Origin: Balanoglossus misakiensis
Taxonomy: Eukaryota > Hemichordata
Reading direction: 5' to 3'
DNA: 64,000 nucleotides
NCBI GenBank assembly: GCA_040954595.2
Contig: CM082579.2
Span: 10,106,001-10,170,000 of the forward strand
Shown here: positions 50,027 through 61,800 of the stretch, piece after piece
Layout: every line of letters begins with the position of its first letter
Numbering within the stretch: position 1 is the first letter of the stretch
The notes under the pieces: generated by a model
What the model saw: the letters and a program-made list of their open reading frames with translations, nothing else
Database searches by the model: none
What the model was told of the DNA's origin: nothing
Made by a program: the position numbers and the translations under genes

Positions 50027-50330
50027 CTATGTGCTTATATTCAGTGGTTTACTGACTCCATTTTTTTTGCGGAGCATGTCGTCCATTTTATTGATTTTGA
50101 TGATACCAATTATGGCCACTTCTTGAATGGCGTGTCGGTCTGAATTGCGGTGGATGGCAACAGGCATATTTGATTTTCGACAGATTCTTGAGAGGTGGTT
50201 ATTAAATCTCAGGCGGAATTCGGTCTTTGTACGTCCAAAAATATTATATGCCTCATCATGTGTCACGTGTCAGCGATGCGGAAAACAGTACATGTACATA
50301 GGAGAAACAAAGACCGAAGTAACATCAATT
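50027..50330 (-). pseudogene. Rearranged GIY-YIG endonuclease fragment of a Penelope-like retroelement
   Basis: The minus strand (50243-50027) reads FGRTKTEFRLRFNNHLSRI, then MPVAIHRNSDRHAIQEVAII, matching the downstream half of the GIY-YIG domain seen in Penelope-like elements (R..R...H...., PVA.H.....H). The upstream half, CQRCGKQYMYIGETKTE, is on the plus strand at about 50268-50318. The halves meet head-to-head at a shared AAAGACCGA, so the copy is inverted internally and dead. The element family is an inference from the motif. Confidence 0.6.
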
Positions 50331-50845
50331 ACAACGACAGCTGCCACTGCCACAAAACATAAAATCAAGTATACACACAGGGCATGAGATCACTTTCAAT
50401 ACTTTCAATAGATTCAATTAATAGTTTTACCACCCTAATTTAATCCATGCGTTGTATCTGATTGAGTGATTATTGTCCTGGAATCTGGGGTTACGTTGAC
50501 AATGTGAAATGTGATCCTTTACAAGATAGATGTGTTGAATCACAAAGTACTCTTGCAACAGGTTTCTGTTGCCTTTCAAAACCGAGATAAAAATGCGCTA
50601 TGACCCCCATATGTTTGAACAATAATCTAAATGTGGCAATAATGGATGTATTAAAACGCTTATCCCAGGTCAAAGTATCAACACCTGAAAGCTTTTCCTG
50701 CTTGACGCATCACCAGTTGTGACAGATACAATTACCAATTCAGCTGTCCCCAAGCTGTGTATCGCCACGATTAACATTCACGGATCAGAGCTGCAGTTCT
50801 TCACATTTTCATACATCATCAAACAAAGAATCGCCTTCCTTTACG

Positions 50846-53800
50846 ATGAGAAAGAAAGCGTCTTATATCTTCACGGGTGTCTCTATTATTATAGTTGCCG
50901 TCTCAGTCATTCATTTAATTTATGGTAAGTTATAAAACCCTCCTGATCTGAGCAAACAAAATTCATGAAAATAAGCTCAAAAAGAGCGACTTTTTCCCTT
51001 TAAAGATGGGATTGTCTATAATGCCCTTTCTATCACAAACTTGGAAGAAGAAAAATGTAACGGGTCCCTCTAAACATTCTACTTAACAATTGGACCTCAA
51101 TAGACTCTGTGAAAAAAATGTTTGTGTTTAAATAATGAATTTGTGGTTTTCTTTACAACTTCGGGTGACCTGTCAGGCATAGGGATCAAGCTAACAGAAT
51201 TAGAAAATCGTGTCGGTGATGCTTTGGGTACCGTTCGTCATCAAGGTAAGAGCCTCGGCGTTATGCTTGACTCTGATCTCAGAGATAGAACCTCATGTTG
51301 GACAGATCTGTCGCGACCAGCCACACTTAGAGACCGTTCAGTTTTTACGGCTGGGGGCCCGGCAAAATCCAGGGGGTGGTCACTTAAATTTTGAAGTCCA
51401 ATAGGGGGGGTCATCTTTTTTTAAAAAAACGTTTAGGGGGTCACATACTTTTGCCACCGAACTTTTGCTTTTGAGTCCACAAAATTGCACATTCGCGCCC
51501 TTTATTTTACAAAATTTTCTAGTGTGGGAGGGGGACACCCCCTCCCACACCTACCACACCGATGCGTACTTTGAGTGGAGTGGCAAAAGTAAAATTGGTT
51601 CTCCCCAATATTCAGTTAATTTGCTTTTGAGTTCATTAAAATGCAACTTTCAGCACCGTATTTTACAAATTTTTCTCGCGTGGGAGGGGGACACCCCATC
51701 CCACACCCATCCCCGCCACTTTTCTTGTTTTACCAATCCTACCAAGTATTGTATTGACTTGTCATTTTAATTTATTCACTATTCATTCTTTTTGCAACGA
51801 TATTCTTTCATATACTTCAATTACTTTAAGACATTTGTAATTAAGGTGTGGGAAGTCTCATTCCCTTTATTGCATACAAACTTGTACATAGGATCAAGAC
51901 GGCGAATGTTTTCGGCGTGGGGGGGGGGGTCATCATATTTTTTGGCCAGTCAAAGGGGGGTCATCGTTTTTTTGGTCCTGGGTGAAGGGGGGGGGGGTCG
52001 GTCTGATTTTGAAAACCCATGACACAAACTTGACGCCCCCCTCCCAGCCATAAAAACTGAACGGTCCCTTACGCTGGATTGCACTTGTTCGGAAAATATT
52101 CATTAAGACCCACCACAGTCTAATAAGCCACTTGCAAGACCCCTATGTGACATTTACGGTACATCCTGGCATTTTGCGGTTGGTACAGTATGAGCTTGCC
52201 TCGAAATCTCTATCGTATAGGAGCATTTTCAAACATTGCCTACCGTGTCGATTTAAAAGACATTTGCACGGCGGCGAAATTCGCCAGTTTTCTGAACACA
52301 TGTCAAGTCTGCCAATTCAAATCTTATTATTTCATATCCACTTTTATTCAAAATCTTTTTGAGAGTACCCCCGCAGGTTCTGACTCCTAGGATTCCCGGC
52401 ACATTTGACAAATTATTACATCTCTCACGTTACAGGAGTGCGTGATGATACTTGTGCTGTGTCGTTGTCGCCAAACCATACAAATCCAATCGTCGCGCTG
52501 GCTAGTTTCCCTGGGTCCGGAAACACGTGGATGAGAATCTTGATAGAAATGGCAACGGGTATATACACAGGGAATGTACATTCAAGTAAAATACTGTATA
52601 CAGCCGGTAAGTTTTGCCAATTGGCCAGCGCCCTGCTTGTATAGTAACGTAATGTGAAAACAACATTCGGCGAAGTTGTGGACGGTTAAGATGAGAATAA
52701 AAGCCATGGCTCACAATACACCCTTTTCATAAGTCTAGCGCCCTCATGCAACCATAATGAAAGTGAGGCCAATTGTGGCTGCCTTAAATAGGTTTTCACT
52801 TTGCGCTAGGGGGTCAAATCCCATTGCATTCTGGTCGAAAAGTCGACAACCCACTGTAGTAAGAGATAGAAGAAATGATGTACTGTATTTCATGACTTCC
52901 TTCGGTCAAACATGTCTGTCTTTGTAGTTACCATATTAAACTTTTTTCACATTTTGTTATTTTTTCTGTTAAAAAGTTTCAGAATGACCCATCATCACTT
53001 TAGCTTATGAACTCCTATTACTTAAACATGGCAAAAATCGGCCATCTTGAAATTTTGTCGACCATGTGAGATTTTTATCACCCACCTAGGTAGCCAAAAA
53101 CCTATTTAAGGAAATCCCTTGATGTGATTGGTCAACTTTTCCCCATTGGCCTCGCTTCGAGTTAAAATTCATGATGGCTGTGTGAGGGCGCTACACTTAT
53201 GAAAAGGGTGTATACAGGGAGTTTAAGTTCCAGAATGTGCTTTAATTTGTAGATGGTGTATTTGTTTGCTTCAGATCAGATGGACAATAACTCAAATAAT
53301 TGACAGAGACAATGCCTTTTGGCGGAAGCAGATTTGCATTTGCCGTGGAAACAAATTAAATTATTGCACTAGGCCTATATTGATAGTCGATTTGCTGGCA
53401 TTGTTATTGCCGTGAATCAGTCATAAGCAAAAGCCCTACCCTATGCCGTTGCCAACCGTCCAACTGTATGAATCGATTTCAGGATTTATCGGTGAACTTG
53501 AAAACCCTACCCTTGGCACAACATTGACAGTCAAAACACATGGTTGTCGAGGCGAAGACTACGAAGCTGCGATACTGCTTCTACGTGACCCATACAAGGC
53601 GCTTATGGCTGAATTTAATCGCGAAGTGGCGGGGAAAACCGGCGTAGCGTCTCAGTCCAACTTCACAAGTCAAGGTAAGCACTGAAAAATATACAACTTC
53701 ACTGCATGGTTTAGTACAAAACTCGAGATTAAATCCCATTTTGGTACCACCTGCACCTTGCTTTTAAAATTAAATAAAACTCTAAATCTACCAAGTTCAT

Positions 53801-54298
53801 GTAAGCCTAGGCTACATGTGCAATATATAGTTTTATTTTTAAAAGTCAAAAGGTCAGACGTACTATATAGAGAACGACTAATGTTACATGTAGGCCTATA
53901 TGTAAAAATTTACAAGACGTGTACTTGCTTTTCTTATAGGGTGGTACGACTTTACCAAGAGCAAAACAGCAAAATGGATGCGTCACGCAATGTACTGGTT
54001 GAATTTCACAAAACCATTGCACGTGGTTGACTACTTGAACCTGAAGGAGAACACCATGGTGGAAGTGAGTAAAGTTGTCGACTTTCTGAATGTGACGCTG
54101 ACAAGAAGGAGGCGCCGTTGTGTGCTGAGTGATATGGCGGGGATCTTTCACAGACAAGGGCAGGACTCCATCCCTGCTGACCCATTCACTGCCACCATGC
54201 ACCAGGCACTTGAAGAAAACATTGGCGCTGTAAATGAACGACTGGGAGAGCTAAATCTGCCAAAACTGCGAAGAGAATTCAACGTCAAGGAGACGTGA
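50846..54298 (+). CDS. WSCD-like sulfotransferase, type II membrane protein, four exons
   Basis: Exons 50846-50924, 52436-52606, 53483-53674 and 53940-54298, all phase 1, joined length 801 nt (266 residues). The N-terminus [11 protein letters not shown] followed by a hydrophobic stretch to residue 26 is a signal anchor, so the catalytic part faces the Golgi lumen. Residues 46-58, [13 protein letters not shown], are the 5'-phosphosulfate (PAPS) loop. [30 protein letters not shown] (3'-phosphate site) and PYxADM-like [15 protein letters not shown] follow the order of the WSCD1/2 catalytic domain. Those enzymes are named sialate O-sulfotransferases, so a glycan substrate is likely. Unlike WSCD1/2 (about 560 residues), it has no WSC domains. 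Introns 1 and 2 each carry a MITE. The first exon rests on phase and the anchor; exons 2-4 are firm. Confidence 0.88.
51330..52068. mobile_element. 739-bp inverted-repeat element with TTA target duplication
   Basis: The left end is GAGACCGTTCAGTTTTTACG; the right end is its inverted match (TAAAAACTGAACGGTCCC). TTA flanks both sides (51327-51329 and 52069-52071). The inside holds G-rich GGGGGTCAT runs and an imperfect internal duplication (about 51466-51570 and 51620-51720, each ending GTGGGAGGGGGACACCCC). A 3-bp TTA duplication suggests PIF/Harbinger-type mobilisation (inference). It sits in intron 1 of the sulfotransferase. Confidence 0.75.
52719..53210. mobile_element. 492-bp MITE with TA target site
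   Basis: The ends are CACCCTTTTCATAAGTCTAG and the inverted CTACACTTATGAAAAGGGTG; the similarity continues through AGCGCCCTCA. TA flanks both sides, as in Tc1/mariner-type insertions. It is non-coding and lies in intron 2 of the sulfotransferase. Confidence 0.8.
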
Positions 54299-54386
54299 AT
54301 GTCTCACAATTTGATTTGTGCCGGTTCAGAACGAGGAAGTGAATACTAATTATGGATCTTTAATCTTTATACAAGTTGACTTTTTA

Positions 54387-55070
54387 GGCCAAATAAAAAA
54401 AATATGTGCTGTTCCAATTACCTGACCTACCCTAATTTTAGCAAGAACTATTAAAGGCACGTAAGCTGCAACTTTTGGGATAATTTTCATAATTTTTGTT
54501 TCACACTGCACTACCATAAGTCCATGCAGATGAAGGCAGTGAACTATACACAAGCATTATAAAACCCTAAATATGAGTGCATATGCAAGTTTTAACCAGA
54601 TAAATAATAAAGCTTTGCCGCAAGCGATTATGGCCGCCACCGTGGGAAAATGCAAGAAACAACAAAAATGTTGCATTTCCGGATATGGAACTTCATAAAC
54701 AAAACATAATCTCGTCCACTTAAGCTCATGGAAGTATATGTACATCACTGAGACATTATATTTTCCGTTTTCATTGTAATATTGCACTTTTTTAAAAATT
54801 GCAGGAATTTTCGTTTTTCTTTAATTTTTGGCCATTTTGTCATAAATAAGTGTTGATCTTGATATATTATAATGAAATATCATTCAATAGACATAATTAA
54901 AAGCATATATGAGATTATTTAAAACTTTAATTTTTTATCCAGTTGCAGCTCATGTGCCTTTAAATCATTCTTCTACACTACGGGGGCCAAATATATAAAA
55001 AAAGTCCCTACCAACCTACCCTGTTTTTGAAAACAATGTAATCAGAACAGCACATATTTTTTATTTGGCT
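54387..55070. mobile_element. Outer inverted-repeat element, interrupted by a second MITE
   Basis: The left GCCAAATAAAAAAAATATGT continues as GCTGTTC and is matched by the inverted end AACAGCACATATTTTTTATT-TGGC. TTA lies on both flanks (54384-54386 and 55071-55073). Most of its interior is the independent element 54451-54963. The left arm contains AATAAA (54392-54397), about 95 bases after the sulfotransferase stop, so it may supply the poly-A signal. Confidence 0.7.
54451..54963. mobile_element. TTAA-flanked MITE, family B (nested)
   Basis: TTAA-AGGCACGTAAGCTGCAACT at the left and the inverted AGTTGCAGCTCATGTGCCT-TTAA at the right. It is 513 bp and non-coding. It sits wholly inside the outer element, so it inserted later. 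Confidence 0.8.
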
Positions 55071-55974
55071 TTAATGGACCTGTCCTACAATGTATAAATG
55101 CCACGTTAATAAAAGCCAGTAATAGGAAAGTCCCTATAGACAGGTCTGATCTGACTGCATGTGAAAAGTTGTACGGCACACAACAGCAGATGGACATGTG
55201 TAGATGTTTCAAAACCAAAATCCTTGAGAATATAACAAAAAATTAACCAAAAATATAGTACTCGTTGGATTTGTTGCAAAATGTTTTTATTTTTTTTTTA
55301 TTTTTTTTATACACTAGTGAAAGAAGCTTTTCTGCAAATTGCTTGTAAAGAAAACAGTCAAATAACAAAACTAAAACTGACAATTTAACAGGACTAAAAG
55401 TGTTTTCCGCATTCCAAAACAGTAATTTTTGCAAAATAGCCATGTACATGTACAGTGATGCTGTGTTGAATCACATTCTTTTTCATCCAAGTGACACAAA
55501 TCACTGGTAATAACAGCTAACAGTCTACGATGCCTATGATTGCAGAACTTAGCATGTATGTAGCTTTTTAAAGGAAAATATTCATTTCCGTAAGTACCTG
55601 CAGCAACAGGATGGAGCAATCAGCTCACTCTGTATTTCCTGGTACAGCAGAAACACAGGGAAGATTGGTACTGGGTTGCAGTACATAATGTTTGCTGGTT
55701 AACAGGTCGAAATTGATTTGATTGGTGATTGTCAAGTCCAAGGAAACAGTAACAGCCCAGTGGTATTGTAAAAACACAATCAATACAACAAAACAAAACA
55801 AATGTAACAATGTATTTGCTACATGTAAGGCCTGCATACTGTTTCTTATGTAGCTGCTGTCTCAATAATTTTGTACACAAGAAGTAGCTCCGATTCTCAC
55901 TAGCTGATAGAGCCTAGATCTATCATAAGACACCAAATCAAGAAATCACTTATCATGATCAGACCCTGAAGAAA

Positions 55975-56169
55975 TACTGTAAAACGGGTTATTTTCGGGA
56001 TATCAAAAGAGGCAACTGTTACGTGAGGTTAAATTTTCGTGTTCTCATATTTCTCTGCATCGGTATCTCTGAAAAAAAAATTTACGCGACTTTTTATTTT
56101 CATGTTTTTTGGATTCTCGCGTATTTTCGCGAAAATTTATTGCTCGCGAAAATAACCCGTTTTACGGTA
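55975..56169. mobile_element. TA-flanked MITE, family D, copy 1
   Basis: TACTGTAAAACGGGTTATTT at the left; the right end is AATAACCCGTTTTACGGTA. The inside contains GATATCAAAAGAGGCAACT, which also occurs, slightly changed, in the copy at 62682-62821. Confidence 0.8.
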
Positions 56170-56946
56170 ACTAATTGCCAGGAATGTGATAATTTCAATG
56201 CCGTTATACAGTAAAGATGTCACTCAAATGACAAAGGAGAAACAAATACAAAGGTCACATTGGGTATCATCACACCCCTACTTGACACTGCAGTAATGTG
56301 CCTACATGATTCATTTCACATTTTTTTATAATAACTGAAAAAAAGTACATCTATAACAATTAAAGCTGGGGTGGTTTGTTTAATCTCACTCTGAAAATTT
56401 CAATTAAATTCAGATATGGAAGTGAATACTTATGCAAGAAAATCTGATTATGAAAATACAACTTTTAATATTTACATGTAAAATATGGTCTGTTTACAAC
56501 TAATGTTCATAACTGAGAAAAATAAAAATAACACAACTGTTTTCAGTCCTCCAATGCAACTGCTTTGAGAGGAGAATATAGAACAAATTATTAAAAACAA
56601 AAACACAGCTTACTTTTTTGGCATGTAAAGATGTAACAGTACATTGTAATATTCAAAGTTGACTGCCTATAGGATTGGCACACCAATGTGTAATGTCTTG
56701 ATAGTCTTGTCTTTATGGTTCACACAGAAATGGAGAAAATACAAAATACTATGTCTGTTCACGTTATTTTGATGAAAGATCTCTACTTGGCACTCTGTAT
56801 TATGTATGCAACATGCAACATTTCAGTGACTGTTCTCCAATGTGCTTATGTAACAGTCAACTTGCCAGATAAATCTTGGTCGATCACCAGCCAACTGAGT
56901 CCTTAACACAGTAAATATCTGGAAGTTAAATTTCAATGTTGTAACT

Positions 56947-57189
56947 TTAAAGTGAAGGGGTCGTCACGCCGCGTTTGTTTGATTATAAACATTACAATTC
57001 ATCCACAAATCCCTGAAATTAGATAATTCTTAGAATGAACGAAGCAGCCAATCGTAGCGTAGACTGGGCATGACAGCTACTGAAGATCCTAGTAGGTCGT
57101 GGCAACTGCAGTGGGGTTTGCTCTGGTATGGGAGGATGTATTCTCGTCAAGGGGGACACCCACACGGTGCGACGACTGCTTCCTTTTAA
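56947..57189. mobile_element. TTAA-flanked MITE, family C, copy 1
   Basis: The element begins TTAA-AGTGAAGGGGTCGTCACG and ends GACGACTGCTTCCTTT-TAA. It is about 243 bp. A second copy, inverted, is at 63182-63435. Internal sequence such as CCCTGAAATTAGATAATTCT is shared by the two. Confidence 0.85.
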
Positions 57190-58865
57190 AGTTGATAATT
57201 CAAACAAGCATTCCACAATCAGTGCGTCTAAACCAATATGGCTACGCTGCATTTTTCAATCTTTGGTTGTCTACTCTTGTACTCTTATTTTTTAAATTTC
57301 CCCTAAAATGTATCATCAAACAAAAAATATGATATATAAACATTCCTATAGCAATAAAACTACAATAAAAACAAACAAAAAGAACACTTATGTACAACTG
57401 TGACGGTATAATGTACTTTTCATTCATCAGACAACTGATTGAACAGAGCACTTTCACATCTACTGGATATAAAACTCACTATGTAAATAACTGAGGATAC
57501 ATTTTCCTACAAACTTAGACTTCACATATTTACAAACCATGTACCTACTAATATAATATATATATAAAAAAAGTTAGAGACAGACATCTACGGTAAATGC
57601 TAAAACTTCAAGTCTACAGAATGGAATTCTTCCCAAGTACAATGTTCCATGAATAAGTTTTTGATTCTCGTGTAGAACAGCTTTCTATATCTCAATCAAA
57701 ATGTAGCAGACATTCCAGATTTCATTGAGTCTTACTAGATCATATGCACATTTAACAAGTGTAAAGTTTGGCACAGTCTCTGACAAGAACTGACAAGAAC
57801 AGAATCTGTGTCAGCTGAGACTGTTTTCTACCCTGTGAAAGTACACGGCTATATCAAGGAAGCCATGCAACGCAGATGACAATGTATTAATTAAAGATGG
57901 ATGGAGAATTCTTCAGGTCACTGTGGTGCCCACTTCAAGCATTCATTCAAATTCTGCCAAGTGGCACTTTACACAGATCTCCATTTAGGAAAGAAACGCT
58001 GGGTTCATCATGACCAGAATTGATTTGAGAATTTGTGTTTCCTCAAAATTATCGAGATTTGAAAATCAAACTGTCTTCCAAACTGTTTTTGTTTCATATG
58101 ATAATATGTCAACATAGCTCATCTGCCATGACAATTTCTAACCTCTCGCTCTCTATCATGAACACAGCCACTGTGTGTTCTGATGCAAGAAAACTCAGGC
58201 CTTGATTTTGTTTATGAAACAAAAATGGGCACAATGTCACTATTATAACTTAATGCTTGTTATGCAGAGTCATGTGACTACTATCCAGTTTTTTCTTGCA
58301 TTATGGTTATATTCTATGAGTCAACTGCTTTTTTTCCAGGATTCACTGCCAACACAGAATGCAGTTTCTAAATGTTTTTCTTAAAAGAACAAAGTTGCTC
58401 ACTTTGACATGATTATTGTTTAGTTTCTTTTGATAGCTTTTTTATACTCAGCTCACTGAAATATGTTCACTGACCAGGTGTTACACAAACTTAACTCATA
58501 CCATTTCTATGAATATAGCAGATGAATATGTCAATCACATGATCAATGCCAACAATTGTTTCATAGCTGGCATTTAGATGTTATGACCATATGCAGGGTG
58601 TGAGTTGAGATGTGAGCTGAATGACATAAGCAGGCTATCAAAATTGACTGAAATAACCAAATTAATATCAGAAGTGAGTGACTGTGTCCCTTTAAAGAAT
58701 TCAGTTTCCTACTTATTTGCATATAAATAGACCGTTCAAGCCTTGCAATGTGCCCTAGATCAGAATGGGCAAACTGTCCCACTATATAAATAAATTTTGA
58801 AGTCTGCATAATCGTCAGATTTCCACAGTGAAAGTCAAGTCTCTGTCATGATAAAGAGTCCAGAT

Positions 58866-61800
58866 CTATGCAGTAACTTTGGCAACGACTGGACTCTGAG
58901 GTGGGGTTCTTTCTAGAAGTTCGGGATGCAAGACAAAATCGCGCTTGAATGGTCGATGTCTCGTCACTTTGCTCATCTTGCTGTAGTCTGTGATGTGAAA
59001 GTGCGGTCCGTTCATCGGTGGCTCAGGTCTGTATTTGCTGTCTATCGTGTGAAACAACTTGGCTATTGCTTTGGCCTCTGTCAGGAGAGAAAAAATCAAA
59101 CAAAAAAATCTTTCAATGCCAGAAAAATCTTACTATGTTATATATATACAAGATAAAGAAGAAATGACGACTAGGAGGGACACACTAAGAGTAATCGTGG
59201 GATTTAACATTTTTTATTATGCAACTTACGGATTCAGTGTTCTCCCCAGAGCAATTAAAGCATAGTGATTGCTATTCTTTAATTGTAAGACGACAATAGA
59301 ACTTTACTTAATATAACAGTTGTTATGCAAATTAGCCGCTACACTATCAGAAATTCCTGGGGAGAGAACACTGGGAATTTGAACTAAACCAGATTATTTT
59401 TTTCCATTCCCGTATTTAGAATACTTTTTCCTCTGTTCATTCAAAGAGAAACTTTCAATTCATAATAGCATTCTGGCAACTTTCTAAGTATCCATTCCAT
59501 GGTAACTAACCTTCAGCACCAGCGCCTTTCAGGTATCTTCTCAGAGAAGGTTGAAACTGTGGTTTCACATGTTCTCTCACAGCTTCATCAGCAAATTTTT
59601 TATGGTTCGAATCGTCCACCATTTTCATCACAGCTTCTTGGTCTGTCATGAGGAATTATTCAGATGGCATTTTATTGTTACTGAAGAAGTGCGCAGATGT
59701 TTATACTGTCTGGTTTGGAATATGCAAGAAGTCTACATTGACCATATGCTATACATGCATTCTATGCTGCTTGCAAGTAACACTAATTGTCCAAACTATA
59801 AAAAATGTGGGATTTTGTGCGTGTGCCACAAGAATTTTCATCATTATTCTTTTCAATAGCACTGACACGGTATCAACAACCAACTGGTTCGTGAGGCAGT
59901 TGCCATCTGATGAAGGGCGCCCCCTGTGTCCAAAAACAGATACTTGCCTTGTTTACTGGCCACTTTCATCCAAGCTTCTGCAGCCTGTGCTGATCTGGGA
60001 CTCATTAGATTTCTCACAGCCTGTTTTGAAAAGACAACAATAAACTGTGAAACAAACTTACTATGAAACATACCTGATAAGACAGAAAGTTAGTAACATA
60101 GAACAGAGAACGTGTTCCTTCCATAGCACATATTGTACAGTACTATACTATGTTGTTTTTTCACTGAGCTGTGTGAAGAATATACATGTATATTTTAACA
60201 CATATTAGAATTGCCAATAAATGTGTCAAATTGGGTAAAATGCTGACTATATACTGATTTGTATGGATGACTTTTGAATGAAATGAAAAAGGGTAATATT
60301 TGTCTAAATAGTTCACCAAGAACTCTCATTTCCCTTCATTTAGGATGTCATTTCCTGTAAAGCATTTGAGTTCCCCATCTATACCTCTTTAAACACTTGT
60401 CAAATGCATACATATTTTCCCCAACATATTCTAGCCATCACATTAATTTCTACACAAATTACGACCTCAAATGATGAAGGTGGCGAAATTCAAACCAATA
60501 TTTTCACGGCATCTTTAATCCCTTATTCAAAAACAAAATAGTTTGGACAATCTATTGGTTGTCATGGTGAATATTGTCTATTTTGAAAGACACCATTAAG
60601 GCATCAACTAATGTTACAACGTAAGAATTTACGACATGATGAAACTTTTTAACTTGTTTGAACCCTTTCCATTAAAATCACAACTCAACAAAGGACTTCA
60701 TCAGGTGGCATTCGTATCCAGGAAACAAGTTATGGAGATTAAATTGAAAAATTGTGTTTCAGTGCAAAGACAGCATCTCTCCCATCACAATGCTGATTTT
60801 CTCTTTTCACTTTTTCATCCAGTAATGAAAAGGTCTACAAAAGAACTTTAGAACTTTGTCTCAATATATATATGATTTGATTGACACATTTTCAGTCCCA
60901 GTTTGCAAATACAGGCCAGGTAGTGTACATGTCCATACTGTCACAAAATGTATTAAAGTGAATATTTACTTGTCCAGTAATTAACACAAGGTTAATTACA
61001 TATCTTAATATATACCACAAAATCTGCAATGTCATCTTCAATAATTCATTCATGATCAGTATCATTTTTATGAACCAATTTTGTTAGATCCATAGAAACA
61101 TGTAAACGGGGCATCGCCACTGAGATTCAAACTTGTATTAATTGCAATTGGATCAAAAACACAATAAATGAGTGTGAACCACAGCAAGAGTTTCAGCACA
61201 CAATAACAAAGGTTACTGAGCAACACAGTGGTCAAATTAGATGACACAAAAACAAAAATCACACAAACAGGTGGCATGTAAAATCATAGCTAGTGCAGAA
61301 ACAGAAAAGCAGGAAAAAATCAGAATGACAAATGAATGAAAAGGAATTGCATCTTACCCAGCTTGGGAAATACTTTTTGGGTAGCTTATTGATAAAAAAT
61401 ATGCAAAATAATTACAAACAAGAAAATAAAATACCCATAAACAAGAAAAGAAATACTCATAACATCTGAAATTTGGTTTTGAAGCCATGGTACTTCTCAT
61501 TTTAAAGAGATCATGAAATTATGCGACTTTGGCCAATTTTGGCAAAACTACATGTACCTCTTCAACGGAATGCAAGTGTATGCAGACTCATTTCTTACAT
61601 GTAAAACTTAAACATAACAGGGTGTGTATTAATAATTATTGAAAACATTTATAGTGCCCAATTTGTTCCACGATTACAAATGAGTGAAAAATAAAACATG
61701 CGCAGGTATAATAAAAAATGGGGTCGGGATTGGAGGGGAAAAACTAAACAGCAGTGGGACAATACCCCTCAGTTGTCCACACAGAAAAGACGCGATGCAT

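Larger units (their letters stand above)
47015..50845. other. Zinc-finger 3' UTR and intergenic spacer
   Basis: No gene is supported. A candidate AATAAA for the zinc-finger transcript lies at 47431-47436, after the ATTG microsatellite. Further right there are two small palindromes and a degenerate GIY-YIG retroelement fragment. Confidence 0.5.
54299..58865. other. Sulfotransferase 3' UTR and convergent spacer
   Basis: The sulfotransferase (plus) and the right-hand gene (minus) converge here. No further gene is supported. The space is filled by a nested pair of transposons at 54387-55070, a MITE at 55975-56169 and another at 56947-57189. The remainder is AT-rich. Confidence 0.5.

Noticed and set aside
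50719-50928. 69-codon frame overlapping the sulfotransferase first exon
   Set aside because: The frame starting at 50846 gives a basic-plus-hydrophobic signal anchor and joins the next exon in phase; this one does not.
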